From Imperialibacter roseus (GTDB taxonomy: Bacteria; Bacteroidota; Bacteroidia; Cytophagales; Cyclobacteriaceae): a stretch of DNA of 64,000 nucleotides. Location: assembly GCF_032999765.1 (NCBI RefSeq), contig NZ_CP136051.1, positions 2,580,417 to 2,644,416 on the forward strand, read 5' to 3'. The notes beneath the pieces are model-generated. The model saw only the letters and a list, made by a program, of their open reading frames with translations, had not been told where the DNA came from and did not search any database. This document shows positions 1-7,122 of the stretch, piece by piece (position 1 is the first letter of the stretch; each line of letters opens with the position of its first letter). The translations under genes and the position numbers were made by a program.

Positions 1-1
1 T

Positions 2-175
2 TTTGACATTATACTTGGCATCTTAATTTCGTTGATCGGACTTCTGCTGATAATCTACGGAGCCAGAAATAAGCCAGCCAAGAGTTCTTATAGCGAATCC
101 ACCAAATCCACCCATATTCAAGCCTTGATTCTCGGAATCGCCCTTCTTATCGGAGGCCTTTTATATGCTTTCTAA
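2..175 (+). CDS. C-terminal fragment of a small membrane protein
   Basis: An open frame runs in from the left edge and stops at a TAA at 173-175, giving the last 57 residues of a protein whose start lies outside the window. The fragment has a hydrophobic stretch (FDIILGILISLIGLLLIIYG), a short polar loop rich in Ser, Lys and Thr, and a second hydrophobic stretch ending in LLYAF. That pattern is two membrane helices joined by a loop of about 20 residues. I do not recognise the family. The call rests on the open frame and clean alternation of hydrophobic and polar segments. Confidence 0.5.
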   Translation, partial: FDIILGILISLIGLLLIIYGARNKPAKSSYSESTKSTHIQALILGIALLIGGLLYAF

Positions 176-426
176 CGCACAGAAATATCGCCAACACATG
201 CCTATCATGCATGGGGGCTCGGTTGTAATTATGCCGCAGCAGGCTTGGATTGTCCGCCACAAAATATAAATTTATCAATTGAGTGGCTAAGTGCCAGCGG
301 GAGCAGAACTACATTAAAAACCCCCACTCATCATGAGTCGGCCATTAATTTGCTTGAATTGCTGTTAGTCAAAACGATCAAAGCCTGATAAAGACGCAAC
401 CAGTATACAAACCAAAAACATTTACC

Positions 427-633
427 ATGCCTAAACACAGCGTAAAACTCAATTTGCCTTCCACTGAGATTGGAAGTTCCGACGTAATCATTGATGTGAC
501 TCAGGACGGTGGCAAGCTAGGTACCTTAAAAATATCAAAAGGAGGACTTGACTGGACGCCAAGGTATGCGAAAATCATCTCTCTGAACTGGACTCAATTT
601 GACAAACTTCTTCAGGACAATACAAAGAAATAA
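427..633 (+). CDS. small conserved hypothetical protein
   Basis: Encodes 68 residues without a signal peptide or membrane segment, so probably cytoplasmic. It begins MPKHSVKLNLPSTEIG and contains LGTLKISKGGLDW, a pattern I associate with a widespread family of roughly 60-80-residue bacterial proteins of unknown role (beta-rich, with a conserved LKISKG-x-W block). The C-terminal part (NWTQFDKLLQ) also fits that family. It stands alone, with about 110 bp before the downstream esterase gene. No function is assigned; the family resemblance is from memory. Confidence 0.6.
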   Translation: MPKHSVKLNLPSTEIGSSDVIIDVTQDGGKLGTLKISKGGLDWTPRYAKIISLNWTQFDKLLQDNTKK

Positions 634-744
634 GGAAAGACAGTCATTGCTGAATAGCCATGCCAGTGTTGCAATTCTTTGTGCCAAAGCCTAACTTCAT
701 TCGGGGCTGCGCCTGTGCATCCCGATCATTAAACACTACCTACC

Positions 745-1779
745 ATGCTTTTTAAATCATTTCTCCCGCTGGCCATTGGCTGCTGGTTGTTTACCTATAC
801 TGTAGCAGCACAGTCAAATAGCGAAAATGGCAATGGCAACTTTGTCGTTGGTCCCGACTATACAATTGACCCAGCACTCACCGACCTCGGCAACCCCAAA
901 GGAAAGTACTTCGAGTTTTCCATGCGTTTGGCCGATAGCAAGATTTTTCCAGGTACAGACGCAACGCTTGACTCGAAAAAGCCAGTAAGAGAAACACGGC
1001 AGATCTTTGTGTATGTGCCCGCTGCCTATAAAGATGGCACGAAAGCACCGATACTAGTCACCCTGGATGGCCCAAGTCGATTAGACCTTGTGCGCAACGC
1101 CCTGGACAACCTCACCATTTCAACAGATGCGACTCGCAAATTGCCCGCCTTCATTACCATCGCCGTGCAGAACGGGGGAGACGACAGCAAAGGCAGCGAG
1201 CGGGGCCTTGAGTACGATACTATGTCAGATCGCTTTGCCCGCTTTATCAACGATGAGGTGCTGCCAGCTGTACTCAGCAACCAGGCCATCAAAGCGGCCT
1301 ATCCCAACATCGCCTTTACTGCTGACCCCTGGGGAAAAGCTGTGATGGGTTGCAGCTCTGGCGGTGCTGCTGCACTGACCATGGGCTGGTTCAGGCCAGA
1401 CCTTTTCAGGCGACTGATCACTTATTCTGGCACCTTCGTCGATCAGCAGGACGATGATGCAGCCGAAGAGGCCACCTATCCACTAGGGGCCTGGGAGTAC
1501 CATTCTGGCATGAAGCTCATCGAAACTACGGACAAGAAACCGCTCCGCATTTTTACCCATGTCTCGGAATTCGACCTGCGCTATGACGACGCCGAGGAAA
1601 CCTACCACAACTGGGTAATGGCCAATAACCGCACTGCCGACGCCCTCAAAGCCAGAGGCTACGACTACCGCTATGTTTTCAGCAAAGCCACCAAGCACTG
1701 CGACACCAAAGTGTATGAGTTGACCCTGGCTAATACGCTGGTTTGGATGTGGAAGGGGTACGAGGGAGGTAGTAGGTGA
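745..1779 (+). CDS. secreted esterase, Fes/esterase D type alpha/beta hydrolase
   Basis: The 344-residue product starts with a signal peptide (MLFKSFLPLAIGCWLFTYTVAAQS), so it is exported to the periplasm or surface. The nucleophile elbow G-C-S-S-G lies at about 202-206 with Ser204 as the likely nucleophile. An acidic region (SEFDLRYDD) and a late His (ATKHCD) could complete the triad. The fold and length fit the PF00756 esterase family, which includes enterochelin esterases, S-formylglutathione hydrolases and feruloyl esterases. The substrate cannot be told from sequence. The gene appears to be monocistronic, and no siderophore genes are nearby, so a ferric-enterobactin role is not supported. 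Confidence 0.75.
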   Translation: MLFKSFLPLAIGCWLFTYTVAAQSNSENGNGNFVVGPDYTIDPALTDLGNPKGKYFEFSMRLADSKIFPGTDATLDSKKPVRETRQIFVYVPAAYKDGTKAPILVTLDGPSRLDLVRNALDNLTISTDATRKLPAFITIAVQNGGDDSKGSERGLEYDTMSDRFARFINDEVLPAVLSNQAIKAAYPNIAFTADPWGKAVMGCSSGGAAALTMGWFRPDLFRRLITYSGTFVDQQDDDAAEEATYPLGAWEYHSGMKLIETTDKKPLRIFTHVSEFDLRYDDAEETYHNWVMANNRTADALKARGYDYRYVFSKATKHCDTKVYELTLANTLVWMWKGYEGGSR

Positions 1780-1903
1780 ACAGTAAGTGCTAAGCAGTAA
1801 TCGGTGTGGGTGCGGCGTCGGACTGCGAGCTGGTTTGGGGGAAAGTGTGGAGAAAACGCTCTTCAGGCAAAGAATTTTTTAAGCCTGGAAAAACGACAGT
1901 GAT

Positions 1904-2524
1904 ATGAGAGTGACTAAAACAGTGCTTATCATTTTTTTTATGCTGGGTGCATGTATTGTCTCATGCCTGACCAGGGATGGCAGTTGTGAATCCGGTCCTC
2001 CTCACTTCAGGATAAAGGGGATAGAATCTACTAACATGAGGCTTACCACTTCGGAGCCAAACCCGTGGAGAAAAATTATCGGAAACGAGCAAGTCCTATG
2101 GGATAGCTTTTTTATAAGTTTCAATTTTCAAGCGGACTATATTGCTGCCATTGTGTCGGACTACGGCCAATCTTTAATGGCCCTTGAGTGTGCTGAGCAG
2201 GGGTATGCCGGGGACAAGATTGGGGTTGATACTATCTTTGTTCGTACGATGTATGACTACAACGACACTTATGCTGCAGGAGACACCATCAATCAAATCG
2301 TTCTGATAAAAGACTGGATCTTTTTCTACGACGATTTTGAGAAATTTGTACCCCTGTCGAACTACATCGTAGACAATCATAATGGTGTTATCGACCAGCA
2401 ATTTCAGTTTAAATTGTCGGAAGCTCCTGGCAAAAGCGATTCCTTTTCCATTCAGCTATCTTTTATCCTCAACAACGGAGAGGTATTTCAACACACTACA
2501 AACCCAGTCATTTTGACGAAATAG
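1904..2524 (+). CDS. hypothetical lipoprotein (DUF5034-like)
   Basis: The 206-residue product has an N-terminal hydrophobic segment and a lipobox (LGAC), so it is probably a lipoprotein. The mature part is beta-rich, with paired aromatic and Asp residues (DWIFFYDDFEKF) and a C-terminal strand region ending HTTNPVILTK. This resembles the DUF5034 family of Bacteroidota lipoproteins, but that is a from-memory match and not certain. No catalytic motif is visible. It stands alone; a repeat-rich noncoding stretch follows it. Confidence 0.55.
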   Translation: MRVTKTVLIIFFMLGACIVSCLTRDGSCESGPPHFRIKGIESTNMRLTTSEPNPWRKIIGNEQVLWDSFFISFNFQADYIAAIVSDYGQSLMALECAEQGYAGDKIGVDTIFVRTMYDYNDTYAAGDTINQIVLIKDWIFFYDDFEKFVPLSNYIVDNHNGVIDQQFQFKLSEAPGKSDSFSIQLSFILNNGEVFQHTTNPVILTK

Positions 2525-2648
2525 ATGTTAACTCTTCTTTCCAACCGTCTATCGCCAGTAAATTCATGACTGAAAGGAAGCAGGCCAACTATCCGGGCTC
2601 ACAAGCAAAAGAGTAGGTTTGCCAGAGCAAACCGCAAAGGTTGTAGAT

Positions 2649-2723
2649 GTGCCGTACCTACGGCACTCGCAGTAAGCCCGATTTTAGTGAGCCGGTGTTA
2701 CCGGCATATCGTCCCTACGGGAC
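2649..2723. repeat. cluster of three small palindromes, dispersed intergenic repeat
   Basis: Three perfect hairpins sit within 75 bp: GTGCCGT/ACGGCAC at 2649-2666 (loop ACCT), GCCGG/CCGGC at 2691-2705 and GTCCC/GGGAC at 2711-2723. Similar 'GTCCCTACGGGAC' and 'GCCGGTGTTACCGGC' units recur in intergenic DNA of many Bacteroidota genomes, so this is probably one copy of a dispersed repeat family and not a gene-specific terminator. The 630 bp gap from 2525 to 3154 holds this cluster and the direct repeats that follow it, and no gene that I can support. Confidence 0.6.
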
Positions 2724-2803
2724 TGGGCGCACAAGGCTTTTCTCGTTCTGCTAGTCAGCTAATCAACTCTTCTCTGTGGTAGCGCAGAGATGGTGAGATA
2801 GTC

Positions 2804-3013
2804 ACGCAAAGGCGCAGGTTGGCTGAAGCAAACCGCAAAGTTCTCGATATGGCATACTTAGGGCCTTAGTGCCTTTGTGGCCAAAAGAAAGAGTTTATTC
2901 GAAAGGTCACCAAAGTACTCATACAAAGGCGCAAGTTTGCCAGAGCAAACCGCAAAGTTTTAATACGCTATGCTTCGAGCCTTAGTGCCTTTGTGGCCAA
3001 AAGGAAAAGAAAG
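2804..3013. repeat. two direct copies of a ~90-bp repeat plus a partial third
   Basis: Copy A (2804-2893) and copy B (2923-3013) share the order GCAAAGGCGCA(A/G)GTT, then AGCAAACCGCAAAGTT, then CCTTAGTGCCTTTGTGGCC followed by an AAAAG-rich tail. The middle part (about 25 bp) diverges. A partial third copy (GTTTGCCAGAGCAAACCGCAAAGG) lies at about 2604-2640. Repeats with 'CCTTTGTGGC' and 'GCAAAGGCGCAAAG' blocks are common in Bacteroidota intergenic regions. An open frame starting at 2993 runs out of copy B into the next gene; that start is an artefact of the repeat. Confidence 0.75.
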
Positions 3014-3154
3014 ACACACAGGGCAATATTTCGAATCCCTCTCAATACTCAATCAAGTTTACTTCGCCAAACGCATCTTATACGGTACCGCCGTCAATAC
3101 CTGCATAGTTTTCGCTGTTTATTCAGTGGCATTAATACTTTAAACCATACAACC

Positions 3155-3481
3155 ATGAACAATTCCAAAGTTGACAACTACACAAAATTTGTACTGACAG
3201 TAATAGCCCTCTGTTTAACTGTGATGACGCTTGAGCAGGTAGACCTTTTTCCAAAGGCATATGCGGGAGAATCGACCAGTCCAGCAATGATATCAGGTAC
3301 AAATTATGGTCTCGTCCCTCTCAATGAAGACGGAAGCATCACGATGAAAATAAGTGCAAGTGATGAATTGGATGTAAATATTGTGGGAATAGATACCAGC
3401 GACGAGCTGGATGTAAATATTGACGAGCTAGGAGGTAGCTATGTGTCGAGCGGCGGGCCAATACCGGTAAAAATGAAATGA
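3155..3481 (+). CDS. hypothetical exported protein with an internal SDELDVNI duplication
   Basis: I place the start at 3155, giving 108 residues, because the frame upstream of it lies in repeat DNA and encodes a basic, uninformative stretch. The new N-terminus (MNNSKVDNYTKFVLTVIALCLTVMTLEQ) is a single hydrophobic segment, either a signal peptide or a membrane anchor. The remaining ~75 residues are acidic and contain two near-identical units, ASDELDVNI and TSDELDVNI, followed by DELGG. I do not recognise the family. The protein is probably anchored at the inner membrane or secreted. Confidence 0.55.
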   Translation: MNNSKVDNYTKFVLTVIALCLTVMTLEQVDLFPKAYAGESTSPAMISGTNYGLVPLNEDGSITMKISASDELDVNIVGIDTSDELDVNIDELGGSYVSSGGPIPVKMK

Positions 3482-3511
3482 GCAACTTACTCCAGCAAGC
3501 TCATCCATTGG

Positions 3512-4762
3512 TTACAACGTACCAATCATGTCCACTTCTTCCTGCTCCACCTCTTTGAGGGTAGCCGTGTGCTTGATGATGTTTCTCCCCAGGTGGAAAA
3601 TGCTCAGTGACGACAAAGCGCAGCAGGCCATTACGCCCGCCATGGGCAGGGGAGTGGGGTCGTTGAAAACACTCACCAGCACCGAAGCACCTGCCCCAAT
3701 GGCCATTTGAATGGCCCCCATCAGCGCCGATGCATTGCCTGCATTGGTGTGGAAAGGCGCCATGGAGAGGGCTGAGGAATTGGGGAAGATAAAGCCCTGG
3801 CAGCATAAAAAGATAAAAACAAGGGTGGTAACACTGTAGAAGTCCGCCAGGCCAAGTAAACTCAGAGCCACCAATCCCACTCCAGCGGCGGCCTGAAAAG
3901 ACAGTCCTACGCCAATGATCTGTTCACTGGAGTATTTCTTTAGCATGAGGTTGTTCAGCTGCGTGGAGCCTATTAACCCCATGGCAATAACAGCGAACAC
4001 CCAGCTAAACTGACCTTCCGTTAGCTGAAATACCTCCATATACACATGAGGCGAGCCGCTAACGTAGGCATACAAGCCAGCTGCGGCTACTGCGCCCGTA
4101 AGGGCGAATGTAGTGAACTGGGTATGTCGGAATACGCTGGCAAAGTTTCGCAGGATAGGCCTGGGCATCAGCGAAAAGGAAGGATCGGGCTTTTTGCTCT
4201 CCGGCAGCAACCAGTAGATACCCACCAGAACGCCGATGGCCACAACAACAAGCGCAACAAAGACATAACGCCAGCCAAACACTGAAGTAATGAGGCCACC
4301 GGCTGTTGGTGCAATAATAGGGGAGACCGCCACCACCAGCATCAGCGACGAAAATATCTTAGCATTCTCTTTCACTTCAAACAAGTCACGCACCATAGCA
4401 CGGGCAGCCACCATTCCCACACAGCCGCCCAATGCCTGAAAAAACCTACCGGCAATCAATACCTCTACCGAACCAGCCATCGCACAACCAACGGAAGCCA
4501 CCAGATACAGGCTCAGTCCGAAGTAGAGGGGGTTTTTGCGGCCAAACCTCTCCAGCAGAGGGCCGTATAGTAATTGCCCGGCCGAAATACCTACGAAGAA
4601 GCTGGACAGCGATAGCATCACCTGATCCACGCTGGTGTTCAGGCCTTTGGCAATACCCGAAAAAGCTGGCAGGTACATGTCCACCGAAAAGGGGCCAATG
4701 GCGGTAAGAAGCCCCAGAATGAATATCAACGAAAGTTTACTTTTGGGACGGTGGTTGGTCAT
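3512..4762 (-). CDS. MFS multidrug transporter, Bcr/CflA family
   Basis: The 416-residue protein has about 12 hydrophobic segments typical of the major facilitator superfamily. The N-terminal half carries FSVDMYLPAF in TM1, then GQLLYGPLLERFGRKNPLY, the MFS loop 2-3 motif, then GRFFQALGGCVGMVAARAMVRD in TM4. These are hallmarks of the Bcr/CflA drug:H+ antiporter group (14-TM families lack them). It is expected in the inner membrane, exporting toxic compounds by proton antiport. The gene stands alone, reading toward the small exported-protein gene at 3155-3481. The specific substrate is not predictable. Confidence 0.85.
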   Translation of the reverse strand: MTNHRPKSKLSLIFILGLLTAIGPFSVDMYLPAFSGIAKGLNTSVDQVMLSLSSFFVGISAGQLLYGPLLERFGRKNPLYFGLSLYLVASVGCAMAGSVEVLIAGRFFQALGGCVGMVAARAMVRDLFEVKENAKIFSSLMLVVAVSPIIAPTAGGLITSVFGWRYVFVALVVVAIGVLVGIYWLLPESKKPDPSFSLMPRPILRNFASVFRHTQFTTFALTGAVAAAGLYAYVSGSPHVYMEVFQLTEGQFSWVFAVIAMGLIGSTQLNNLMLKKYSSEQIIGVGLSFQAAAGVGLVALSLLGLADFYSVTTLVFIFLCCQGFIFPNSSALSMAPFHTNAGNASALMGAIQMAIGAGASVLVSVFNDPTPLPMAGVMACCALSSLSIFHLGRNIIKHTATLKEVEQEEVDMIGTL

Positions 4763-4932
4763 GCAGCAGTTGGGTCGAACCTTGGGGCTTCACGAGGCTC
4801 TTTGATGCCAAAGGTAGGCATGGAAATCCATTCCTGGTAAGGTTTATCCAACAACAGTTTATATGTCTGAACAATCTACAGTGGGCAGGACTTATTGATC
4901 AACTTCATCAGGATTGTTTGGGTGCCACGGGG

Positions 4933-6360
4933 CTATTCCTTTTTTTGCGCAAACATCCAGGCCATCAAACCAGGAGTTTCCCTTACCTGCTTCCAGATGT
5001 CGTGGCCACGGTCGGGATACTCAGTGTAGCGAGGGGAACCACCAGCATTCTTCACCGCCTGAATGATGTGCTGAGAGCCGGATACAGGCACATTGACATC
5101 AGTTCGGCCATGGAATGCCCAAACAGGAACGTCAACAATTTCTTTCGCAAAGTCAGGATCACCCTCACCAGATACTGGGATGGCGGCAGCAAACATTTCG
5201 GGCCGTGTACTGATAAAGTGCCAGGTGCCATAGCCGCCAAGCGAACTCCCCATAACGTAGCGCCTCTTTTCGTCGATGTCAAATTCCTTTTCCAGCGCTG
5301 CCATGGCTTCAAATACCAGCGAGTCGATAGCCTTATAGGCAGGTATACCTCCCCAGCTATGCATGGGAGGGCATTGGGGGACGAAAAGAAATGCCTGGTA
5401 CTTTTCCCTGTTGGTATAGTCAGAAAGCATTTGCGCTGCCAATGATCCATCGAACTGTCTGGTGTTGTCCGTTCCCCATCCAGCGCCACCATGCAAGCAA
5501 ACGACCATCGGATATTTCTTCCCCGGCTCGTAATCGAGAGGTTTCAGAAACCTGTACTGCAACGTTTCGCCTTTGCTGCTGGTGTAGGAGCGAAATTCGT
5601 AAGGATTTGCCATTTTTCTGGCAGCCGGGGTGGCGTGAGTGTTATAGTAGCCTTGCTTGACTAGCATGAACCCAAAAAGCAGGATGAAAAACACCCCCAT
5701 AAAACTGAAGAAAGCATATATGTCTGCGATTGATTTCCTGCTCTCTGTGCTTACCTGTTCTTCTTTCAGAAGGCTGCGCTCGCCCATAAATTGCCTGATG
5801 AACAATGCCCAAACCAGCCCTCCGGCAATGGTTGTCCATTCCGCCAGCTTTTGGACAAAGATACCAGTGGAAGATTTGTTGCCCGAAAGTAATATCCAGG
5901 TGAGGGAAATGAGTAAGATCACGTTCACTATGCCCAACCCGAGGCCGACGGTCTTGAGCAAGGGCTTCTTTCGGGCATCAGAAGTCAAAAGACCTGCTGC
6001 GTGAACAAGACCAGCAAAAAGCAGCAGATAAAGAACTGGGTTATAAAAATCCTGTAATTGCCTGGCTCGTAATATGGCTGTTAAGACAATCACTTGTAGT
6101 AACACCATGATGCTGGATGCCATAGCGCCGAAGAAAGCCAGCCGGTACTGATTTTGGTGATAGTATTTCAAGAGGAACAGGGAGGGAAGCAGGTAAATCG
6201 CACACGTAACAAGCAGCCAGCTACCAAACGACGGCAGCCAGAACATTTGGTAGCCCACCCACATTTGAACAACTGTTTGGAGTGTGTTAGCGACAATGTA
6301 TAGGCCAATAAGAAAGCTTCCAAAAAAATAGAAATCTCGGTTGATGGGAAAAGCTTTCAT
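4933..6360 (-). CDS. membrane-anchored alpha/beta hydrolase (dienelactone hydrolase/S9-like)
   Basis: The 475-residue protein begins with about six to seven hydrophobic segments (residues ~10-235). A soluble hydrolase domain follows at ~255-475. The catalytic domain shows an oxyanion-type HGGAGWG motif (about 290-296), the nucleophile elbow G-S-S-L-G at 371-375 with Ser373, Asp421 in FHGRTD and His453 in DRGHD, so the Ser-Asp-His triad appears complete. The domain resembles secreted PHB-depolymerase/prolyl-oligopeptidase-like enzymes. The fusion to a multi-helix membrane domain is unusual but seen in Bacteroidota. The catalytic part probably faces the periplasm; the substrate is unknown. Confidence 0.7.
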   Translation of the reverse strand: MKAFPINRDFYFFGSFLIGLYIVANTLQTVVQMWVGYQMFWLPSFGSWLLVTCAIYLLPSLFLLKYYHQNQYRLAFFGAMASSIMVLLQVIVLTAILRARQLQDFYNPVLYLLLFAGLVHAAGLLTSDARKKPLLKTVGLGLGIVNVILLISLTWILLSGNKSSTGIFVQKLAEWTTIAGGLVWALFIRQFMGERSLLKEEQVSTESRKSIADIYAFFSFMGVFFILLFGFMLVKQGYYNTHATPAARKMANPYEFRSYTSSKGETLQYRFLKPLDYEPGKKYPMVVCLHGGAGWGTDNTRQFDGSLAAQMLSDYTNREKYQAFLFVPQCPPMHSWGGIPAYKAIDSLVFEAMAALEKEFDIDEKRRYVMGSSLGGYGTWHFISTRPEMFAAAIPVSGEGDPDFAKEIVDVPVWAFHGRTDVNVPVSGSQHIIQAVKNAGGSPRYTEYPDRGHDIWKQVRETPGLMAWMFAQKKE

Positions 6361-6554
6361 GGTGGTAAGTGTTTAATGGCCAGTGAATTCAATGAAATAT
6401 ACGAAAGATAACGGTAATGTTTCGTTCAAATTATGTTCACTCAACAGGAGCATCCTGCCTCCAATGGGCATTCAAACATCTCCACATCAGGGTTAGGTGG
6501 TGGCAAAATTTTACGTTTCATTGTTACCTTCTCCATTAATCGCAGTTATGCCAT

Positions 6555-6684
6555 CAATGTCGTTTAGTTAAGAGCATTTTGCCCTTAATCCCTAAAGGGG
6601 CCTACTAATGGTCATTGTATCGCCCTTTAGGGCCAGGGATAAAAATGGAATTGGGCGACGGAACCTCTTAACTAAACGACATTG
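6555..6684. repeat. MITE-like element with 20-bp perfect terminal inverted repeats
   Basis: A perfect 20-bp inverted repeat lies at 6555-6574 (beginning CAATGTCGTTTAG) and 6665-6684 (ending AAACGACATTG), enclosing 90 bp. The interior holds two further palindromic blocks, CCCTAAAGGGG near 6590 and CCCTTTAGGG near 6632. The element is too short to encode a protein. It could be a nonautonomous mobile element or a dispersed palindromic repeat. It lies in the 422-bp gap between the hydrolase gene and padR, upstream of padR. Confidence 0.65.
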
Positions 6685-6783
6685 GTTATATCACCATGAA
6701 ATCACTGAATTCATGCGCATCACTATTAAGATTGCTTTTAGGATTTAAATATTTTAATTACATTTAGTATTAAAATAAAAATC

Positions 6784-7122
6784 ATGGGCAAGTATTCAAT
6801 AGGGGAGTTCGAGGAAATTGTGTTGTTGACCGTGGCGGTGCTTTACGGCAACGCCTACGGTATCACCATCAAAGAAGAAATAGAAACAAGGCTCAGGCGG
6901 TCGGTGAGTGTGGGTGCCATGCGCATTGCCCTTAAGCGGCTTGAGAAGAAAGGCTTTCTGACATCCGAGTTTGGCGAGGCCACTGCCGTAAGGGGCGGGA
7001 AGAGAAAACGTTTTTTCAAAGTAACCCCCTTTGGGAAGAAGGCGCTTGAAGAGGCCATGGCGGCTCGTCAGCAACTTTGGGAGGCCATTCCGGCAGTCGC
7101 CTTCGACTTTAAGTTTATATGA
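6784..7122 (+). CDS. PadR family transcriptional regulator
   Basis: The 112-residue protein has a PadR-type winged helix. It opens with IGEFEEIVLLTVAVLYGNAYGITIKEEIE, has the helix-turn-helix region SVSVGAMRIALKRLEKKGFL, and a wing (GGKRKRFFKVTPFGKKAL). PadR proteins are small dimeric repressors, often of membrane transport genes. Its stop overlaps the start of the FtsX-type permease gene (ATGA, 7119-7122), so the two are co-transcribed. In Cytophagales this regulator-permease pairing is frequent, and the regulator probably controls its own operon in response to an unidentified ligand. Confidence 0.9.
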   Translation: MGKYSIGEFEEIVLLTVAVLYGNAYGITIKEEIETRLRRSVSVGAMRIALKRLEKKGFLTSEFGEATAVRGGKRKRFFKVTPFGKKALEEAMAARQQLWEAIPAVAFDFKFI

